Shown: positions 1-9,863, numbered from the stretch's first letter. The stretch is 64,000 nucleotides of DNA from an uncultured Butyricimonas sp. (GCA_944321845.1 CALUMT010000018.1:1-64000), one strand, 5' to 3'. Made by a program: numbers and translations. Notes: generated from the letters alone by a model not told the origin.

Positions 1-148
1 CCTTCTCCAGGTAATCCTTCAACGCCGCCTCGAACGCGTTAACGTTCGGCCCAAGAGGCACCACCCAGTTCGTGTCAAACGCCTCCTGTATAAACTCCTG
101 CTCCCGTCCGCCCATGTGGGCCAACGAGAGCCAAATCCTTGACTTCAT
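1..148 (-). CDS. DegT/DnrJ/EryC1 aminotransferase, PglE-like (N-terminus only)
   Basis: Only the first 49 codons are in the window; the gene runs off the left edge. The start MKSRIWLSLAHMGGREQEF, followed by FDTNWVVPLGPNVNAFE, is the characteristic opening of PLP-dependent aminotransferases that aminate a UDP-4-keto-6-deoxy-GlcNAc (the PglE type of the bacillosamine pathway). The PLP lysine lies outside the window, so activity cannot be judged. It sits 34 nt downstream of the PglC-like transferase on the same strand. A PglE next to a PglC is the usual pairing when the first sugar of the repeat is a diacetamido-trideoxyhexose. This is the last gene of the polysaccharide operon that can be seen. 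Confidence 0.75.
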   Translation of the reverse strand, partial: MKSRIWLSLAHMGGREQEFIQEAFDTNWVVPLGPNVNAFEAALKDYLEK

Positions 149-182
149 AATAATAATGGTATTTAGAAATACAACAAAAATT

Positions 183-791
183 CTACCGTAAATACTCCTC
201 CTCCAGATCCTTCCCTATTACCGTGTAAATAATAATCTTCACGTCCAGCCAAAAACTCCAATTCCGCAAATAATTTAAATTAATCCTCACCTTATCTGGA
301 AAAATCACCTCGTCATTATAGCGCTTGGGGTCATCCACCGTGGCTAACAGTTCTTCTTCATTCCGGTATTTCAAACTAGCAGGCCCTGTTATTCCCGGTT
401 TCAATTTCAACACCTCCCGACTTTCTCCTTTCAGACAATCTGCATATCCCGGTACATCTGGTCTTGGTCCCACGAGACTCATTTTCCCGGTCACCACATT
501 CCATAACTCCGGCAATTCATCAATTTTATACTTTCTCAATACGGCACCCAATGGGGTAATCCTACTTTCTCCTGCAACCGACACCGAAGATCCCCCATGT
601 CCTACCGTCATACTTCGGAACTTACACATGGTAAATAATCGTCCATCTTTTCCCACTCGCTTTTGCTTAAAAATTACGGGTCCTCCCGGCATCTTTATCC
701 GGATAAGTAACGCTACAACCAAAAAAACAGGCCATAAAACGAACAACCCCACTAGCGCAGCTAGTCGGTCAAACACCTCTTTTACAAACAT
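183..791 (-). CDS. Polyprenyl-phosphate glycosyl-1-phosphate transferase, PglC-like
   Basis: Small (202 aa) monotopic initiating sugar transferase. It moves a sugar-1-phosphate from a UDP-sugar to undecaprenyl phosphate on the inner face of the cytoplasmic membrane and so starts the repeat unit. One hydrophobic segment lies at residues about 10-32, followed by KQKRVG, the KFRSM motif, DELPEL (containing the Asp-Glu dyad) and VGPRP, all in family order. The length matches the minimal PglC core rather than the longer WbaP/WcaJ forms with extra membrane helices. The neighbouring PglE-like gene suggests UDP-diNAc-bacillosamine or a related sugar as donor; this is inference. The other genes of the locus supply the rest of the repeat. 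Confidence 0.88.
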   Translation of the reverse strand: MFVKEVFDRLAALVGLFVLWPVFLVVALLIRIKMPGGPVIFKQKRVGKDGRLFTMCKFRSMTVGHGGSSVSVAGESRITPLGAVLRKYKIDELPELWNVVTGKMSLVGPRPDVPGYADCLKGESREVLKLKPGITGPASLKYRNEEELLATVDDPKRYNDEVIFPDKVRINLNYLRNWSFWLDVKIIIYTVIGKDLEEEYLR

Positions 792-844
792 TACTACAAT
801 TTTACAACAGAAAAAGTTGAATAGATTTAACTACAAAAACGAAG

Positions 845-1630
845 TCAAGAATTTCTCTTTTTCACGTAAAAGATTTTCTTGAAAACACCAAACGGTAAAT
901 TAATAGCAGTTAAAAACAATGACATCAACACATTATTGTGATTTGCTTCATGGAACAAATAATAATGCCATTTTATAAGCGTCCAATATCCATGTGTGCT
1001 AATAGACCCCTTACGTCCTCGACGGTATTTTGCCTGCACTTCCGGCAACAGATAACAATCTGCTTTATGGCATACCTGCAACCACATGGCATAATCATTA
1101 TTCTTTTTTATATCAGCAATCTGTACTAAACCGACAACACTCGCATCATACATCACGGTCAAACAACCAGGCCAGCAAAAACAATACATTCCCCAACAAC
1201 CAACATGTTTAGGGCCGGAAACCACGACACCTTTACTACATGAATTCTCGTCAATCTCTTCATATTCATGATAAGAAAAAGCATAGCCATTCTTTTTCAT
1301 AAATGCCAACTGACGTTCCAATTTCTGTGGTTTCCACAAATCATCACTATCCAGGAAAGCAATCCAACGTCCTTTGGCCTCACGCAAAGCATGATTACGA
1401 GTTATAGCAGCCCCGCTATTTTTCTCGTTGCGCACATACTTTACACGATGATCTTTTTCTAAAAAAGGTTGTACAACGGCAAACGTGTTATCCGTTGAAC
1501 AATCATCCGCAATAATCATCTCCCAATTTTGATATGTTTGCGCTCGTACAGAACAAATAGTTTCTGCTATAAAACTCCCACAATTCCAAGTGGGAGTAAT
1601 AATCGAAACCAACCCGTAATCTTCCATCAT
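845..1630 (-). CDS. Family 2 glycosyltransferase
   Basis: 261-aa GT-A fold glycosyltransferase. The N-terminus VSIITPTWNCGSFIAET and the metal-binding DSDD at about residues 93-96 (FLDSDDLW) define family GT2. The C-terminal third is specific to this protein and gives no acceptor information. The start is one of two adjacent ATG codons. It lies 24 nt after ugd and 53 nt before the PglC-like gene, on the same strand, so it belongs to the polysaccharide operon. It probably adds one sugar to the lipid-linked repeat in the cytoplasm. Donor and linkage cannot be read from the sequence. Confidence 0.85.
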   Translation of the reverse strand: MMEDYGLVSIITPTWNCGSFIAETICSVRAQTYQNWEMIIADDCSTDNTFAVVQPFLEKDHRVKYVRNEKNSGAAITRNHALREAKGRWIAFLDSDDLWKPQKLERQLAFMKKNGYAFSYHEYEEIDENSCSKGVVVSGPKHVGCWGMYCFCWPGCLTVMYDASVVGLVQIADIKKNNDYAMWLQVCHKADCYLLPEVQAKYRRGRKGSISTHGYWTLIKWHYYLFHEANHNNVLMSLFLTAINLPFGVFKKIFYVKKRNS

Positions 1631-1654
1631 TCCAGACTTTTATACAATCATCTA

Positions 1655-2962
1655 CTAGCCGATTCTTAGATAAGCTAACCCTTCAAGGTCATCAGGTTCA
1701 AACACATTTCTTCCATCTATTACCACAGCATTATCTTTCATTGCTTTTTTAATCACCCCCCAACTGGGCATACGAAATTCTTTCCATTCTGTCACGTGGA
1801 AAATAGCGTCAGCATCAATAACAGCATCATACATATTCTTGGCATAAACGACACTATCACCTATACGGCGTTTACACTCATTCATAGCAACTGGATCATA
1901 AACAACAACCTCACACCCAGCTTTTTTCAAACTATCAATCAAAACCAAAGCCGGAGCCTCCCGCATATCATCTGTTTCCGGTTTAAAAGCCAAACCCCAG
2001 ATGGCAACCCTTTTCCCCTTGACATCACCTCCATAAAACTTAACAAACTTCTCAAATAAAATATTCTTTTGAGATTCATTCACCTCCTCCACGGCATTCA
2101 ACACTCGCATCGGATAACCGTTCAACTCGGCTGTTTTAATCAATGCCTTCACATCTTTCGGGAAACAAGAACCACCATATCCACAGCCAGGATACAAGAA
2201 TTTACTTCCTATACGAGAATCAGAGCCTATGCCCTTCCGAACCATATCCACGTTAGCTCCCACCAATTCACACAAGTTAGCAATATCATTCATAAAAGAA
2301 ATCCTGGTTGCCAACATCGAATTAGCTGCATATTTTGTCATTTCAGCCGAAGGAATATCCATAAAAATAACCCTGAAATTATTTAACATCATAGGCTTAT
2401 ATAATCGAGTCATTATCTCCTTTGCCTTTTCAGATTCCACTCCAATAACAACACGATCTGGCTTCATAAAATCATCAATAGCATTTCCTTCTTTCAAGAA
2501 CTCAGGATTACTGGCAACATCAAATTCTATATTCTCCCCTCTGCGATCTAATTCCTCTTGAATGGTCGCTTTTACTTTTTGAGCTGTTCCAACCGGGACC
2601 GTACTTTTAGTAACCACGACCAAATATTTGTGCATATGTTGCCCTATCGTTCTTGCGACCTCTAATACATATCGCAAATCAGCACTTCCATCTTCATCAG
2701 GAGGAGTTCCAACAGCAGAAAATACCACATCAACATCATCTAAACACGATACTAAATCTGTCGTAAAATGCAATCTTCCCGCTTCACAGTTTCTCTTAAC
2801 CAAGGAATCCAATCCAGGTTCATATATAGGAATATCTCCATTTAGTAACCTTTCTATCTTCTCTTGATTTGTATCTACACAAGTAACATTAACACCCATT
2901 TCAGCAAAACAAGTACCAGACACAAGTCCTACATAACCTGTTCCAACAATTACAATTCTCAT
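1655..2962 (-). CDS. ugd: UDP-glucose 6-dehydrogenase
   Basis: 435-aa enzyme that oxidises UDP-glucose to UDP-glucuronate with two NAD+. It has an N-terminal Rossmann motif (IVGTGYVGL at residues 5-13), a central linker and the catalytic cysteine in GYGGSCFPKDV near residue 260, followed by a second nucleotide-binding domain (IWGLAFKPETDDMREAP). The length is typical of bacterial Ugd. Its presence implies a uronic acid, or a sugar made from one, in the polysaccharide. The gene begins 6 nt beyond the restored stop of the frameshifted acyltransferase. Its base composition is intermediate between the AT-rich core of the locus and the rest of the chromosome. Confidence 0.95.
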   Translation of the reverse strand: MRIVIVGTGYVGLVSGTCFAEMGVNVTCVDTNQEKIERLLNGDIPIYEPGLDSLVKRNCEAGRLHFTTDLVSCLDDVDVVFSAVGTPPDEDGSADLRYVLEVARTIGQHMHKYLVVVTKSTVPVGTAQKVKATIQEELDRRGENIEFDVASNPEFLKEGNAIDDFMKPDRVVIGVESEKAKEIMTRLYKPMMLNNFRVIFMDIPSAEMTKYAANSMLATRISFMNDIANLCELVGANVDMVRKGIGSDSRIGSKFLYPGCGYGGSCFPKDVKALIKTAELNGYPMRVLNAVEEVNESQKNILFEKFVKFYGGDVKGKRVAIWGLAFKPETDDMREAPALVLIDSLKKAGCEVVVYDPVAMNECKRRIGDSVVYAKNMYDAVIDADAIFHVTEWKEFRMPSWGVIKKAMKDNAVVIDGRNVFEPDDLEGLAYLRIG

Positions 2963-2968
2963 TTTCTT

Positions 2969-3507
2969 TTATTTATTGAATATTTTATTTTTAGAATCAG
3001 ATATTATTTTAGCTGGGATACCAACAGCAGTAGCATTATCAGAATAGATTTATTCACCAAACTACATGCTCCAACAATAGCTTTTTTACCAATAATAATT
3101 CCTTCATTTGGTCTCGCTATAATAGAACTATTCATTCCTATATATGCACCATCTTTAATAATTATAGGATTATGTCCTTGCCCTCTCCCATGACAAGCAA
3201 AGAAAACTCCGTATGAAATAATTACATTCGAACCAATTTCGATCAAATCATAACACATATCATCTAGATAACAACGCATACCAATAAATGTTCCTTTACC
3301 TATTTTATAACCACACCAACGATAACATTGTACTCTCAAATTAGAAAACGGTATACTTGGTATTAATATTGCTGAAAACCACTTTCTTATTGGTTTTATA
3401 ACAATAGTCCATAAAGAATAATAACAATAATATGGAGGCTCTATATTTCTATACAATTTTCGATAAATCCAACTTAATAGAGTTTCTTTCTTTTTCTTAT
3501 ACGACAT
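2969..3507 (-). pseudogene. Left-handed beta-helix O-acyltransferase, frameshifted near its C-terminus
   Basis: Hexapeptide-repeat acyltransferase of the WcaF/NodL kind, probably acetylating a sugar of the repeat. The beta-helix is clear: GYKIGKGTFIGMRCYL, then DGAYIGMNSSIIA, then IIIGKKAIVGACSLV. After VNKSI the annotated frame goes to LIMLLLLVSQLK and stops at 3004. The next frame reads DNATAVGIPAKII, the normal family ending, and continues to a stop at 2969, 6 nt before the ugd start. A single missing base at about 3042 explains this (ATTCTGAT where ATTCCTGAT is expected). I start at the ATG at 3507; an upstream TTG at 3531 would overlap the preceding gene. Loss of the last coil could weaken or kill the enzyme. 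A sequencing error is the main alternative. Confidence 0.78.
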
Positions 3508-3517
3508 AAATAATCTA

Positions 3518-4330
3518 TTATACACGTGCAAAAATTAACATTCTATAAATTGTTGCTACTATTCGTGAAAGAAAAAAAGGCAAATTATAGCATACAGGAT
3601 TCTTCATATAAATACAAATATAAGACCCTAAGAGTTTTATTCTATTCATTGTTTTTTCAAACACACTCCTTTTTCTCGTTGTTGCAGCACCTTCTCTAAT
3701 TCTTCTATAATATATAGCTTCAGAAGAAGTTAATGTCATTTTTTTTATTTTATCCGAAATACTAAACATAAACAAACTATCTTCCCCATTCTTATATCTT
3801 ACATTAAAACGCCTAGTACCAATTATTTCCAGTGGCAAAATTTTAGCTACAGGAACAGACATAAAGGAACGCGCTTTCATTAATGGGACATCCTGTCTTT
3901 CCTTTAGCTTTTGAAATAAATTTGATATATAATAATCAACAATAGAATTATCTTCATCTATAAATGCTATCACATTACTTACACCTATTTTCCCTGATAA
4001 AGCAATATTATATAACTCTTCTAAATAGCAAGATGAAACATAATCATCATCATCGATAAAAGTAACGTACTCTCCTTTAGCATTATCAATTCCAATATTT
4101 CTCGCATTTGAAACACTAGCTTTATTCGTATAAATAAAATTTATGTTCAAATCAAATAGATTCTTACATATATAATCTTTTATCTGAGAATAAAATGGTT
4201 CTTTATCTCCATTTAAAACAATAATAATCTCAAATAAATCTGATGCCAGTGTCTGTTTTCTTATAGAATTTAAACATTGCCAAAACCACGTATTAGGTCT
4301 ATAAGATGGTATAATAACAGATAAAAACAT
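3518..4330 (-). CDS. Family 2 glycosyltransferase
   Basis: GT2 enzyme with FLSVIIPSYRPNTWFWQCL at its N-terminus, the ASVSNARNIGID region that contacts the nucleotide, and FIDDDDYV as the metal-binding acidic motif. I chose the ATG at 4330, which opens directly on the Rossmann-like strand. The upstream in-frame codons at 4351 begin with TTG and lie within the end of the polymerase gene. Codon use is very AT-rich, like its neighbours. It is followed after 10 nt by the acyltransferase, so the two are probably translated from one message. Sugar specificity is unknown. Confidence 0.85.
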   Translation of the reverse strand: MFLSVIIPSYRPNTWFWQCLNSIRKQTLASDLFEIIIVLNGDKEPFYSQIKDYICKNLFDLNINFIYTNKASVSNARNIGIDNAKGEYVTFIDDDDYVSSCYLEELYNIALSGKIGVSNVIAFIDEDNSIVDYYISNLFQKLKERQDVPLMKARSFMSVPVAKILPLEIIGTRRFNVRYKNGEDSLFMFSISDKIKKMTLTSSEAIYYRRIREGAATTRKRSVFEKTMNRIKLLGSYICIYMKNPVCYNLPFFLSRIVATIYRMLIFARV

Positions 4331-4341
4331 AAATAAAACAA

Positions 4342-5391
4342 TTACCAACAAAATACATAAGGAACAGTACCTTGTCCATTATTCAAAATTGTAGAGAGAA
4401 AAGGGAACACGATCAAGATAAGAAATGCTCCAAAATATAATATTCTATTACGCCGAATTGTCAATTTAAACAAAAATCCCCAAAATATAATCTCATAAAA
4501 AGAGAATAACAGACCAATCCTATCCATAAATGCAAAAAAATAACCTATCGATATCAAAAAAAATCCAATTACTGTCAACGAAATAGTACTTTTAATGACA
4601 TAATTTGAAGATAACGTATTAATTAAAAAACCATTACTCTTGTTTGGTAATTTTGATGAGAAAGTCGCTATTAAGATAAACATCAATTTAGCCAACGTCA
4701 TAAATCCAAAATTCGATTTGACTGTCGCAAAATAATTTCCAAATTCATTAATAGCAAAATTTAAAGCTACAACAAAAACTAGTGGGGATATAATTATTCC
4801 AAAACCTAATATCATTTTATGGCATTTAGTCAAATCGTTCCATCTAAAAATTTCAAGAGCAAATAAAGAAAAACCAATTAATGAAGATAGATGAAATGTT
4901 GAAGCCAATAATACTCCACATATATACAAAAGATATTTACCTCGAAACAAATACTTTATAAAATAAAAAACTATTGCAACAGCACAATACTGCCTTAGTA
5001 TATTCATGCTAATCATAAAATGTGACATATATAACACCGTCACCATCATCGGGAAATATGCCAGCTTTCGATAATCCCATAATCTTAAGATTATTAATTG
5101 ATAGATAATTATCGAAGAAGTAATAAACATAGCAACTGGATTATTTGTAATTTTCTGCAAAACAAAAATCATAAAAGTAAATCCAGGTTCTATAAAAGTA
5201 GGTCTCCCATACAAAACATCATTCCATATTTTAATATAATTTTCAGTATCAATTCCAACTTGACTACCTCTACAACCAGCAATAAAAACAAGCACAGCGG
5301 ATATTATATAAATTACATATTTATTATTTGTCTTTACGGCTAGAATTGAAAGAAATAAACAAATAAGATACAATGATATATAAAACAGCAT
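4342..5391 (-). CDS. EpsG-family polysaccharide polymerase (Wzy-like)
   Basis: 349-aa polytopic membrane protein, about ten hydrophobic segments. Residues near 40-52 (GCRGSQVGIDTENY) match the EpsG family signature, and a conserved Arg follows in NILRQYCAVAI with FHLSSLIG further on. EpsG-like proteins act as Wzy, joining lipid-linked repeats on the outer face of the cytoplasmic membrane. This is the only polymerase candidate in the visible locus, which supports the role. The composition is extremely AT-rich, as is usual for Wzy genes, the most variable members of such loci. Sequence alone does not prove polymerase activity. Confidence 0.78.
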   Translation of the reverse strand: MLFYISLYLICLFLSILAVKTNNKYVIYIISAVLVFIAGCRGSQVGIDTENYIKIWNDVLYGRPTFIEPGFTFMIFVLQKITNNPVAMFITSSIIIYQLIILRLWDYRKLAYFPMMVTVLYMSHFMISMNILRQYCAVAIVFYFIKYLFRGKYLLYICGVLLASTFHLSSLIGFSLFALEIFRWNDLTKCHKMILGFGIIISPLVFVVALNFAINEFGNYFATVKSNFGFMTLAKLMFILIATFSSKLPNKSNGFLINTLSSNYVIKSTISLTVIGFFLISIGYFFAFMDRIGLLFSFYEIIFWGFLFKLTIRRNRILYFGAFLILIVFPFLSTILNNGQGTVPYVFCW

Positions 5392-5411
5392 CTCAATTAG
5401 TAATATAAATC

Positions 5412-6302
5412 CTATTTTTCTTTTTTCTTTTTATAACAAGACAATATTGTTTTAGGCCATTTTTTCCAACCAATAAAAATATTTTGTTTATAAAACAAAG
5501 CCAAGTGCATAAACTCCATTACCGTTTTATAACCAAAAGAAAAAGATTTAACTAAATAAAACATTATCGACACTTGATACTTATGAAGACCATTCGCCTT
5601 TAAATATTGATTTTTCCTCAAAGAAACAAGATAACGTGATTTTACAACCTTATAATCCCAACGTTGAGATAAACTTCCTCTTCTTAATGTCACAACATAA
5701 ACAAAATTATTAGACACTTCTATTTGGGAAGCACAATATCCTGATTTTACAGAAAACATAACATCATTTGCTGCCAAAACCTCATCAAAACAAATACAAT
5801 TAGACACTATAAAAGATTTTTTTATTAATTTCGCCCAAGGGACTACGATTGAAAGCCTCAATTCTATTTCAGATATCTTACCCAATAGATAATTATCTAT
5901 AATATTAACAAAAGGTATATGCCGATCAGATTGTTCTAAAGTATCATCGTACACGCTATTTGATTTAAAGTATATTATATCTGAGATATTATCTTGATAA
6001 TTATCAAATATATCAAAAGCATGTTCACAAAAAAAATCATCAGAATCAGCAAAGATAAGCCATCTACCCTGAGCATTCTCTATTCCCAAATTTCTAGCAC
6101 CACCAGCATATTTACTACTATCTGAGTGTAATAATATATAATTTCTATCTACACATATATCAGACTTTGTTATTTTTTTTTCAGAGTTATCAACAATTAT
6201 AATTTCAATATCAAAACGATTAGGAATACTATTTATTAAACGTGGCAACGTTTCAATCGAATCTTTATGAGGTATTATTACACTGTATAAAATATCATTC
6301 AT
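5412..6302 (-). CDS. Family 2 glycosyltransferase
   Basis: 296-aa GT2 protein. Its N-terminus is YSVIIPHKDSIETLPRLI, the nucleotide-contact stretch is YAGGARNLGIENAQG, and FADSDDFF at about residue 90 is the acidic metal site. The C-terminal half is Lys- and aromatic-rich and may sit on the membrane. It lies between the polymerase and another GT2 gene, all on one strand with gaps of about 20 nt. The sugar added is not predictable. Confidence 0.84.
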   Translation of the reverse strand: MNDILYSVIIPHKDSIETLPRLINSIPNRFDIEIIIVDNSEKKITKSDICVDRNYILLHSDSSKYAGGARNLGIENAQGRWLIFADSDDFFCEHAFDIFDNYQDNISDIIYFKSNSVYDDTLEQSDRHIPFVNIIDNYLLGKISEIELRLSIVVPWAKLIKKSFIVSNCICFDEVLAANDVMFSVKSGYCASQIEVSNNFVYVVTLRRGSLSQRWDYKVVKSRYLVSLRKNQYLKANGLHKYQVSIMFYLVKSFSFGYKTVMEFMHLALFYKQNIFIGWKKWPKTILSCYKKKKEK

Positions 6303-6328
6303 ATTTTATATTTAAATAAAATCGTTCT

Positions 6329-7474
6329 TTAAAAAATATCCACATTAATTTTATTACAATATTTTTTTATTTTATGATATAACAAATTTTCAGCATCACA
6401 AACATCACCAACATTCCTATAAATATGACCATTAATTTTATATTCAGCCGAACATATCAATATTAATTTATTCAATATTGATCTAATGATCCTAACAACA
6501 AGTAACCTGATCTTTGCAAAATAAAACAAAAAAGCCACCCCATACCTATTTTTAGCATCTTGAAAGAATTCTTTAGAAATAGAAGAATATGCAAGCCAAA
6601 TTGCTTTATAATTTAAAAAACTAACGAACTCCATTTTTCCCACATATTTTAAAGCAGATATGGCAGATTCTGGCCAAACCAAAGAGCCATGCCAAATTTT
6701 AGGTAACGAATTATCCCATGTACTTAACCGTTCTTTTGACACAAAATGAACCTCTTCTAATGGTAACACCCTATTTTTTTTTGCATAAGTTCCTCCTCCT
6801 GTTTTACAACTTGTTCCAGGTACTACTATAGGAAGCTTTATGTATGCATATCTTTTAATAAAAAAAGACAATGCAACTCCATTAGCGATATCTGCAGAAT
6901 TTCCTGGGAAATATGTATGTCCGATTTTATACACCTGATCTAAAACATCTTTTTTTACAATACCATAATATAATGAGGGCAAAATATCTATTTCTTGACA
7001 ACCATTTGACAATACTTTTTTTAAAGACTTAACAGGAGACAATAATGTTATATTTTTAGAAAACAAACCTGTCGTCAATAACGATTTTTTCCGTTCTCCA
7101 TCTGCCCAATAATAATTGGCTCTTCTAAATTTCACTGCATCTATAGCATTATTTTCCATGAATTTCACGACATCGCACACATTTCTAAGTAAAAAATCAT
7201 CATCTCCGATAAAAATGACATATTTACCTTGCGTGTTTAATACGGCTTTATCAAAATTTTGAACACTCGTAAGGGGGGTCGGATCATGAAAATATCTTAA
7301 TCGATCATCTTTTATAGAATTAAAAAAAGATATTATTCTACTATTATCTCGTGTATTATCTTGCACTATCAACTCAAACTCTCTTGACTCAAAGGACAGA
7401 ATTAAGTGAATTAACTTTTCTAGATAATCATATCTTTCCTTTGTAGGAACTATTATACTTAGTAAAGGTCTCAT
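6329..7474 (-). CDS. Family 2 glycosyltransferase
   Basis: 381-aa GT2 protein, longest of the four in the locus. The start LLSIIVPTKERYDYLEKLI and the acidic motif FIGDDDFLL (about residue 92) identify the fold. The middle part (about residues 120-300) is an insert-rich region without recognisable motifs. The gene ends 26 nt before the next glycosyltransferase. It is AT-rich and belongs to the variable core of the locus. Confidence 0.83.
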   Translation of the reverse strand: MRPLLSIIVPTKERYDYLEKLIHLILSFESREFELIVQDNTRDNSRIISFFNSIKDDRLRYFHDPTPLTSVQNFDKAVLNTQGKYVIFIGDDDFLLRNVCDVVKFMENNAIDAVKFRRANYYWADGERKKSLLTTGLFSKNITLLSPVKSLKKVLSNGCQEIDILPSLYYGIVKKDVLDQVYKIGHTYFPGNSADIANGVALSFFIKRYAYIKLPIVVPGTSCKTGGGTYAKKNRVLPLEEVHFVSKERLSTWDNSLPKIWHGSLVWPESAISALKYVGKMEFVSFLNYKAIWLAYSSISKEFFQDAKNRYGVAFLFYFAKIRLLVVRIIRSILNKLILICSAEYKINGHIYRNVGDVCDAENLLYHKIKKYCNKINVDIF

Positions 7475-7485
7475 TTATTTTAGTA

Positions 7486-8376
7486 TTAAATTAAAATATG
7501 CGCACCCATATCATCAAGCCGCGACTGCATCAAAGTATTATCATACCCCCCTGATGAAGTAAATGTCATCTCACCAAAATACACATTTTTCCCAACAGAA
7601 TAGAGATCGACTCTTACCTCTGGGAATCCTTGTGAAAGAATTTGTGCACATTCAATCATTTTATCTAAGGTTTCTGGTTTTGCAATTGGTTTTCCTTTAG
7701 AAAACTTACCTCTAAATTCAAAATATGTATCTGTTATATCATTCCATTCTAAATCATAAGCTAAAACTTTAACACCATCTTTCTTTCTATCATAATAAAC
7801 TTCTATAGAATACGGGATCCCATTAAAACACCAAATTTTATAGTCAATTAATGAAATTGAGAATGCTTTAATGGAGTCATCTTTTATCAATTTTTCAACA
7901 ACTAACCTTGGTTTTATCTTTAAATAATGAGGCTCAGCCCTTACAATTCCTAATCTTGCATTCAATGATCTTTTTAATTTTTTTATTAGTATTTTTTTAT
8001 TAATCAATAATTTATTTTGCACAATTTCAACATCACCACTTCCGTGTGTTGGTTTTATCACAAACTCATCTGGTAAATCTGAGAACTTTATTTCCTCTGC
8101 ACTATCATATACACCGTATAATGGTATCAATATATTTCTTAATCCACGTTTTTCAACATAATCTCGTACTTCATATTTATCTGCCAAACGAGTCCATAAT
8201 GTTGTATCAGAATAAAATTTCAAATAATTTATTTTCTCATTCAAATCCTTTGGTGATCTAAAATCTAATCTTTTACCTAAACTTCTCCAAAATAAATGCT
8301 TTGCAAGACTTTTGGCAGATATTCGTCCCCATATATAATACACTTTATTCAAAACAAGTATTAATATTTTTCTCAT
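7486..8376 (-). CDS. TupA-like ATP-grasp protein
   Basis: 296-aa protein of the TupA-like ATP-grasp family found in capsule and O-antigen loci. Family traits seen: an N-terminal stretch with KDLNEKINYLKFY, then LADKYEVRDYVEKRG, FVIKPTHGSGDV (ATP-binding lysine and glycine loop) and the C-terminal FGEMTFTSSGGYD carrying the acidic residue. Relatives are proposed to attach an amino acid or similar group to a uronic acid or other carboxylated component. The Ugd in the same locus would provide a uronic acid, so an amidated glucuronate is a reasonable inference. It is 2 nt from the flippase gene. Substrate unproved. Confidence 0.72.
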   Translation of the reverse strand: MRKILILVLNKVYYIWGRISAKSLAKHLFWRSLGKRLDFRSPKDLNEKINYLKFYSDTTLWTRLADKYEVRDYVEKRGLRNILIPLYGVYDSAEEIKFSDLPDEFVIKPTHGSGDVEIVQNKLLINKKILIKKLKRSLNARLGIVRAEPHYLKIKPRLVVEKLIKDDSIKAFSISLIDYKIWCFNGIPYSIEVYYDRKKDGVKVLAYDLEWNDITDTYFEFRGKFSKGKPIAKPETLDKMIECAQILSQGFPEVRVDLYSVGKNVYFGEMTFTSSGGYDNTLMQSRLDDMGAHILI

Positions 8377-8378
8377 AA

Positions 8379-9857
8379 TTAATTTCCCTTTTTTCTTAAA
8401 ATCAAAGTAATAAAATCTATATCAAATTTATTTTTACAGATAAAATAAGAATATACCATAGATATAGTAAAAACGATAGAACCTATGATCGTTTTTAACA
8501 CAAGATCAGGTATATATGATATGAAAGTAGATAAACTAGCAAATAGTAAAACCACCGATAATAATTTTATAAAATCTTTGTTGAAACGTATTCTATATAA
8601 ATAATATACAACAGAACACATAATTCCCATGTGCAATCCCCCCAAACAAGCATAACCTATACCCAACCCAGTCAAACCGTATTGCTTATACAAGACAATA
8701 CAAATAAACAATTGCAATAACCTAAAAATAATTGATATAAATAAAAATATTTTAGATTTTCCTTTAGCAACTAAAATCATATCAACTTGATTCGAGCATA
8801 CTGTGATTAAAGTCCAATATATTCCATACCTTAAATAATCTACAGCAGGAATAAATTCTTTAGAATATAATATAATTATAAAGAAATCAACAAATGCCAT
8901 CAAAAAAACAAACATCGGACAACACAGAATAACACTCACAGAAGACTGTTTATTGAGTTCATTTTGTAATTTTTCATTATCTTTATTAATAGCTGCAATT
9001 CTTGGATAATAATCTGTTGACAATGCATTTATTATCAAAGAAAAATAATTATTAATTATTGCCATTGCAGCAGCATAACAACCAACATCTTCAAGTCCTC
9101 CTGTTCGCTTTATATATGCATTTATAATTAATGCAACTATTGTCTGCAAAAGAGCTGTAAACATTAATGCACTGCCCAATTTAACCATCGGCAAAGCACT
9201 AACAAACAACTCTTTAACCCCAACATAATATCGACTGACAACGGACTTATTTATATAATATTTAGTAACTAACAATGAAACAGATCCTGCTATTATTAAT
9301 TCTGGAACAATACCTTTACTTCCAAAAAAATAAAACAATGGCACTGCTGTAAACAATCCCATCCCCACACCAATCATTGAAGCAAAAGCTAAATAACGTA
9401 ACTTTCTTAATCCCTTAAGAATCGCAAGATTACCTTCATTTAATATATTCACAAAAACAGCTATACTTAGGAGCACATAGGATAAAGTATAATCCGCATT
9501 TCCCATTGTTAAAATACTTAATTTCTTAGAAAATACAAGTACCATAAATGCACCAACAATTGCTGTCACTAAAACTATATTAGTTGTTATATTTATAATC
9601 TTTAAGACTAATATTTTATTATTCTGTCCATTAGCTTCTGATATATCTCTAACTGCACTTTGACTAATCCCAAGACCTGCACCTGTTTGTATCATTTGCA
9701 TTGTAGAACTAAAAATTCCCATTAAGCCCATCCCTGAAGGACCAAGCAACAATGCAACTAATTTACTTTTTACAATTGAAATCAACGCTTTAAATATCTG
9801 TACAAAACCGAATAAAGCTGTTGATTTAAAAATGCCTTTATAACTATTATCAACCAT
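8379..9857 (-). CDS. wzx: Polysaccharide flippase (Wzx/PST family)
   Basis: 492-aa membrane protein with 12-14 hydrophobic segments and the MATE/PST superfamily layout. The N-terminus (SKLVALLLGPSGMGLMGIFSS) is typical of O-antigen translocases. It should move undecaprenyl-linked repeats across the cytoplasmic membrane before polymerisation. With the PglC-like initiator and EpsG-like polymerase it completes a Wzx/Wzy-dependent assembly set. It lies 6 nt after the aminotransferase gene and 2 nt before the TupA-like gene. Confidence 0.86.
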   Translation of the reverse strand: MVDNSYKGIFKSTALFGFVQIFKALISIVKSKLVALLLGPSGMGLMGIFSSTMQMIQTGAGLGISQSAVRDISEANGQNNKILVLKIINITTNIVLVTAIVGAFMVLVFSKKLSILTMGNADYTLSYVLLSIAVFVNILNEGNLAILKGLRKLRYLAFASMIGVGMGLFTAVPLFYFFGSKGIVPELIIAGSVSLLVTKYYINKSVVSRYYVGVKELFVSALPMVKLGSALMFTALLQTIVALIINAYIKRTGGLEDVGCYAAAMAIINNYFSLIINALSTDYYPRIAAINKDNEKLQNELNKQSSVSVILCCPMFVFLMAFVDFFIIILYSKEFIPAVDYLRYGIYWTLITVCSNQVDMILVAKGKSKIFLFISIIFRLLQLFICIVLYKQYGLTGLGIGYACLGGLHMGIMCSVVYYLYRIRFNKDFIKLLSVVLLFASLSTFISYIPDLVLKTIIGSIVFTISMVYSYFICKNKFDIDFITLILRKKGN

Positions 9858-9863
9858 ATTTCT

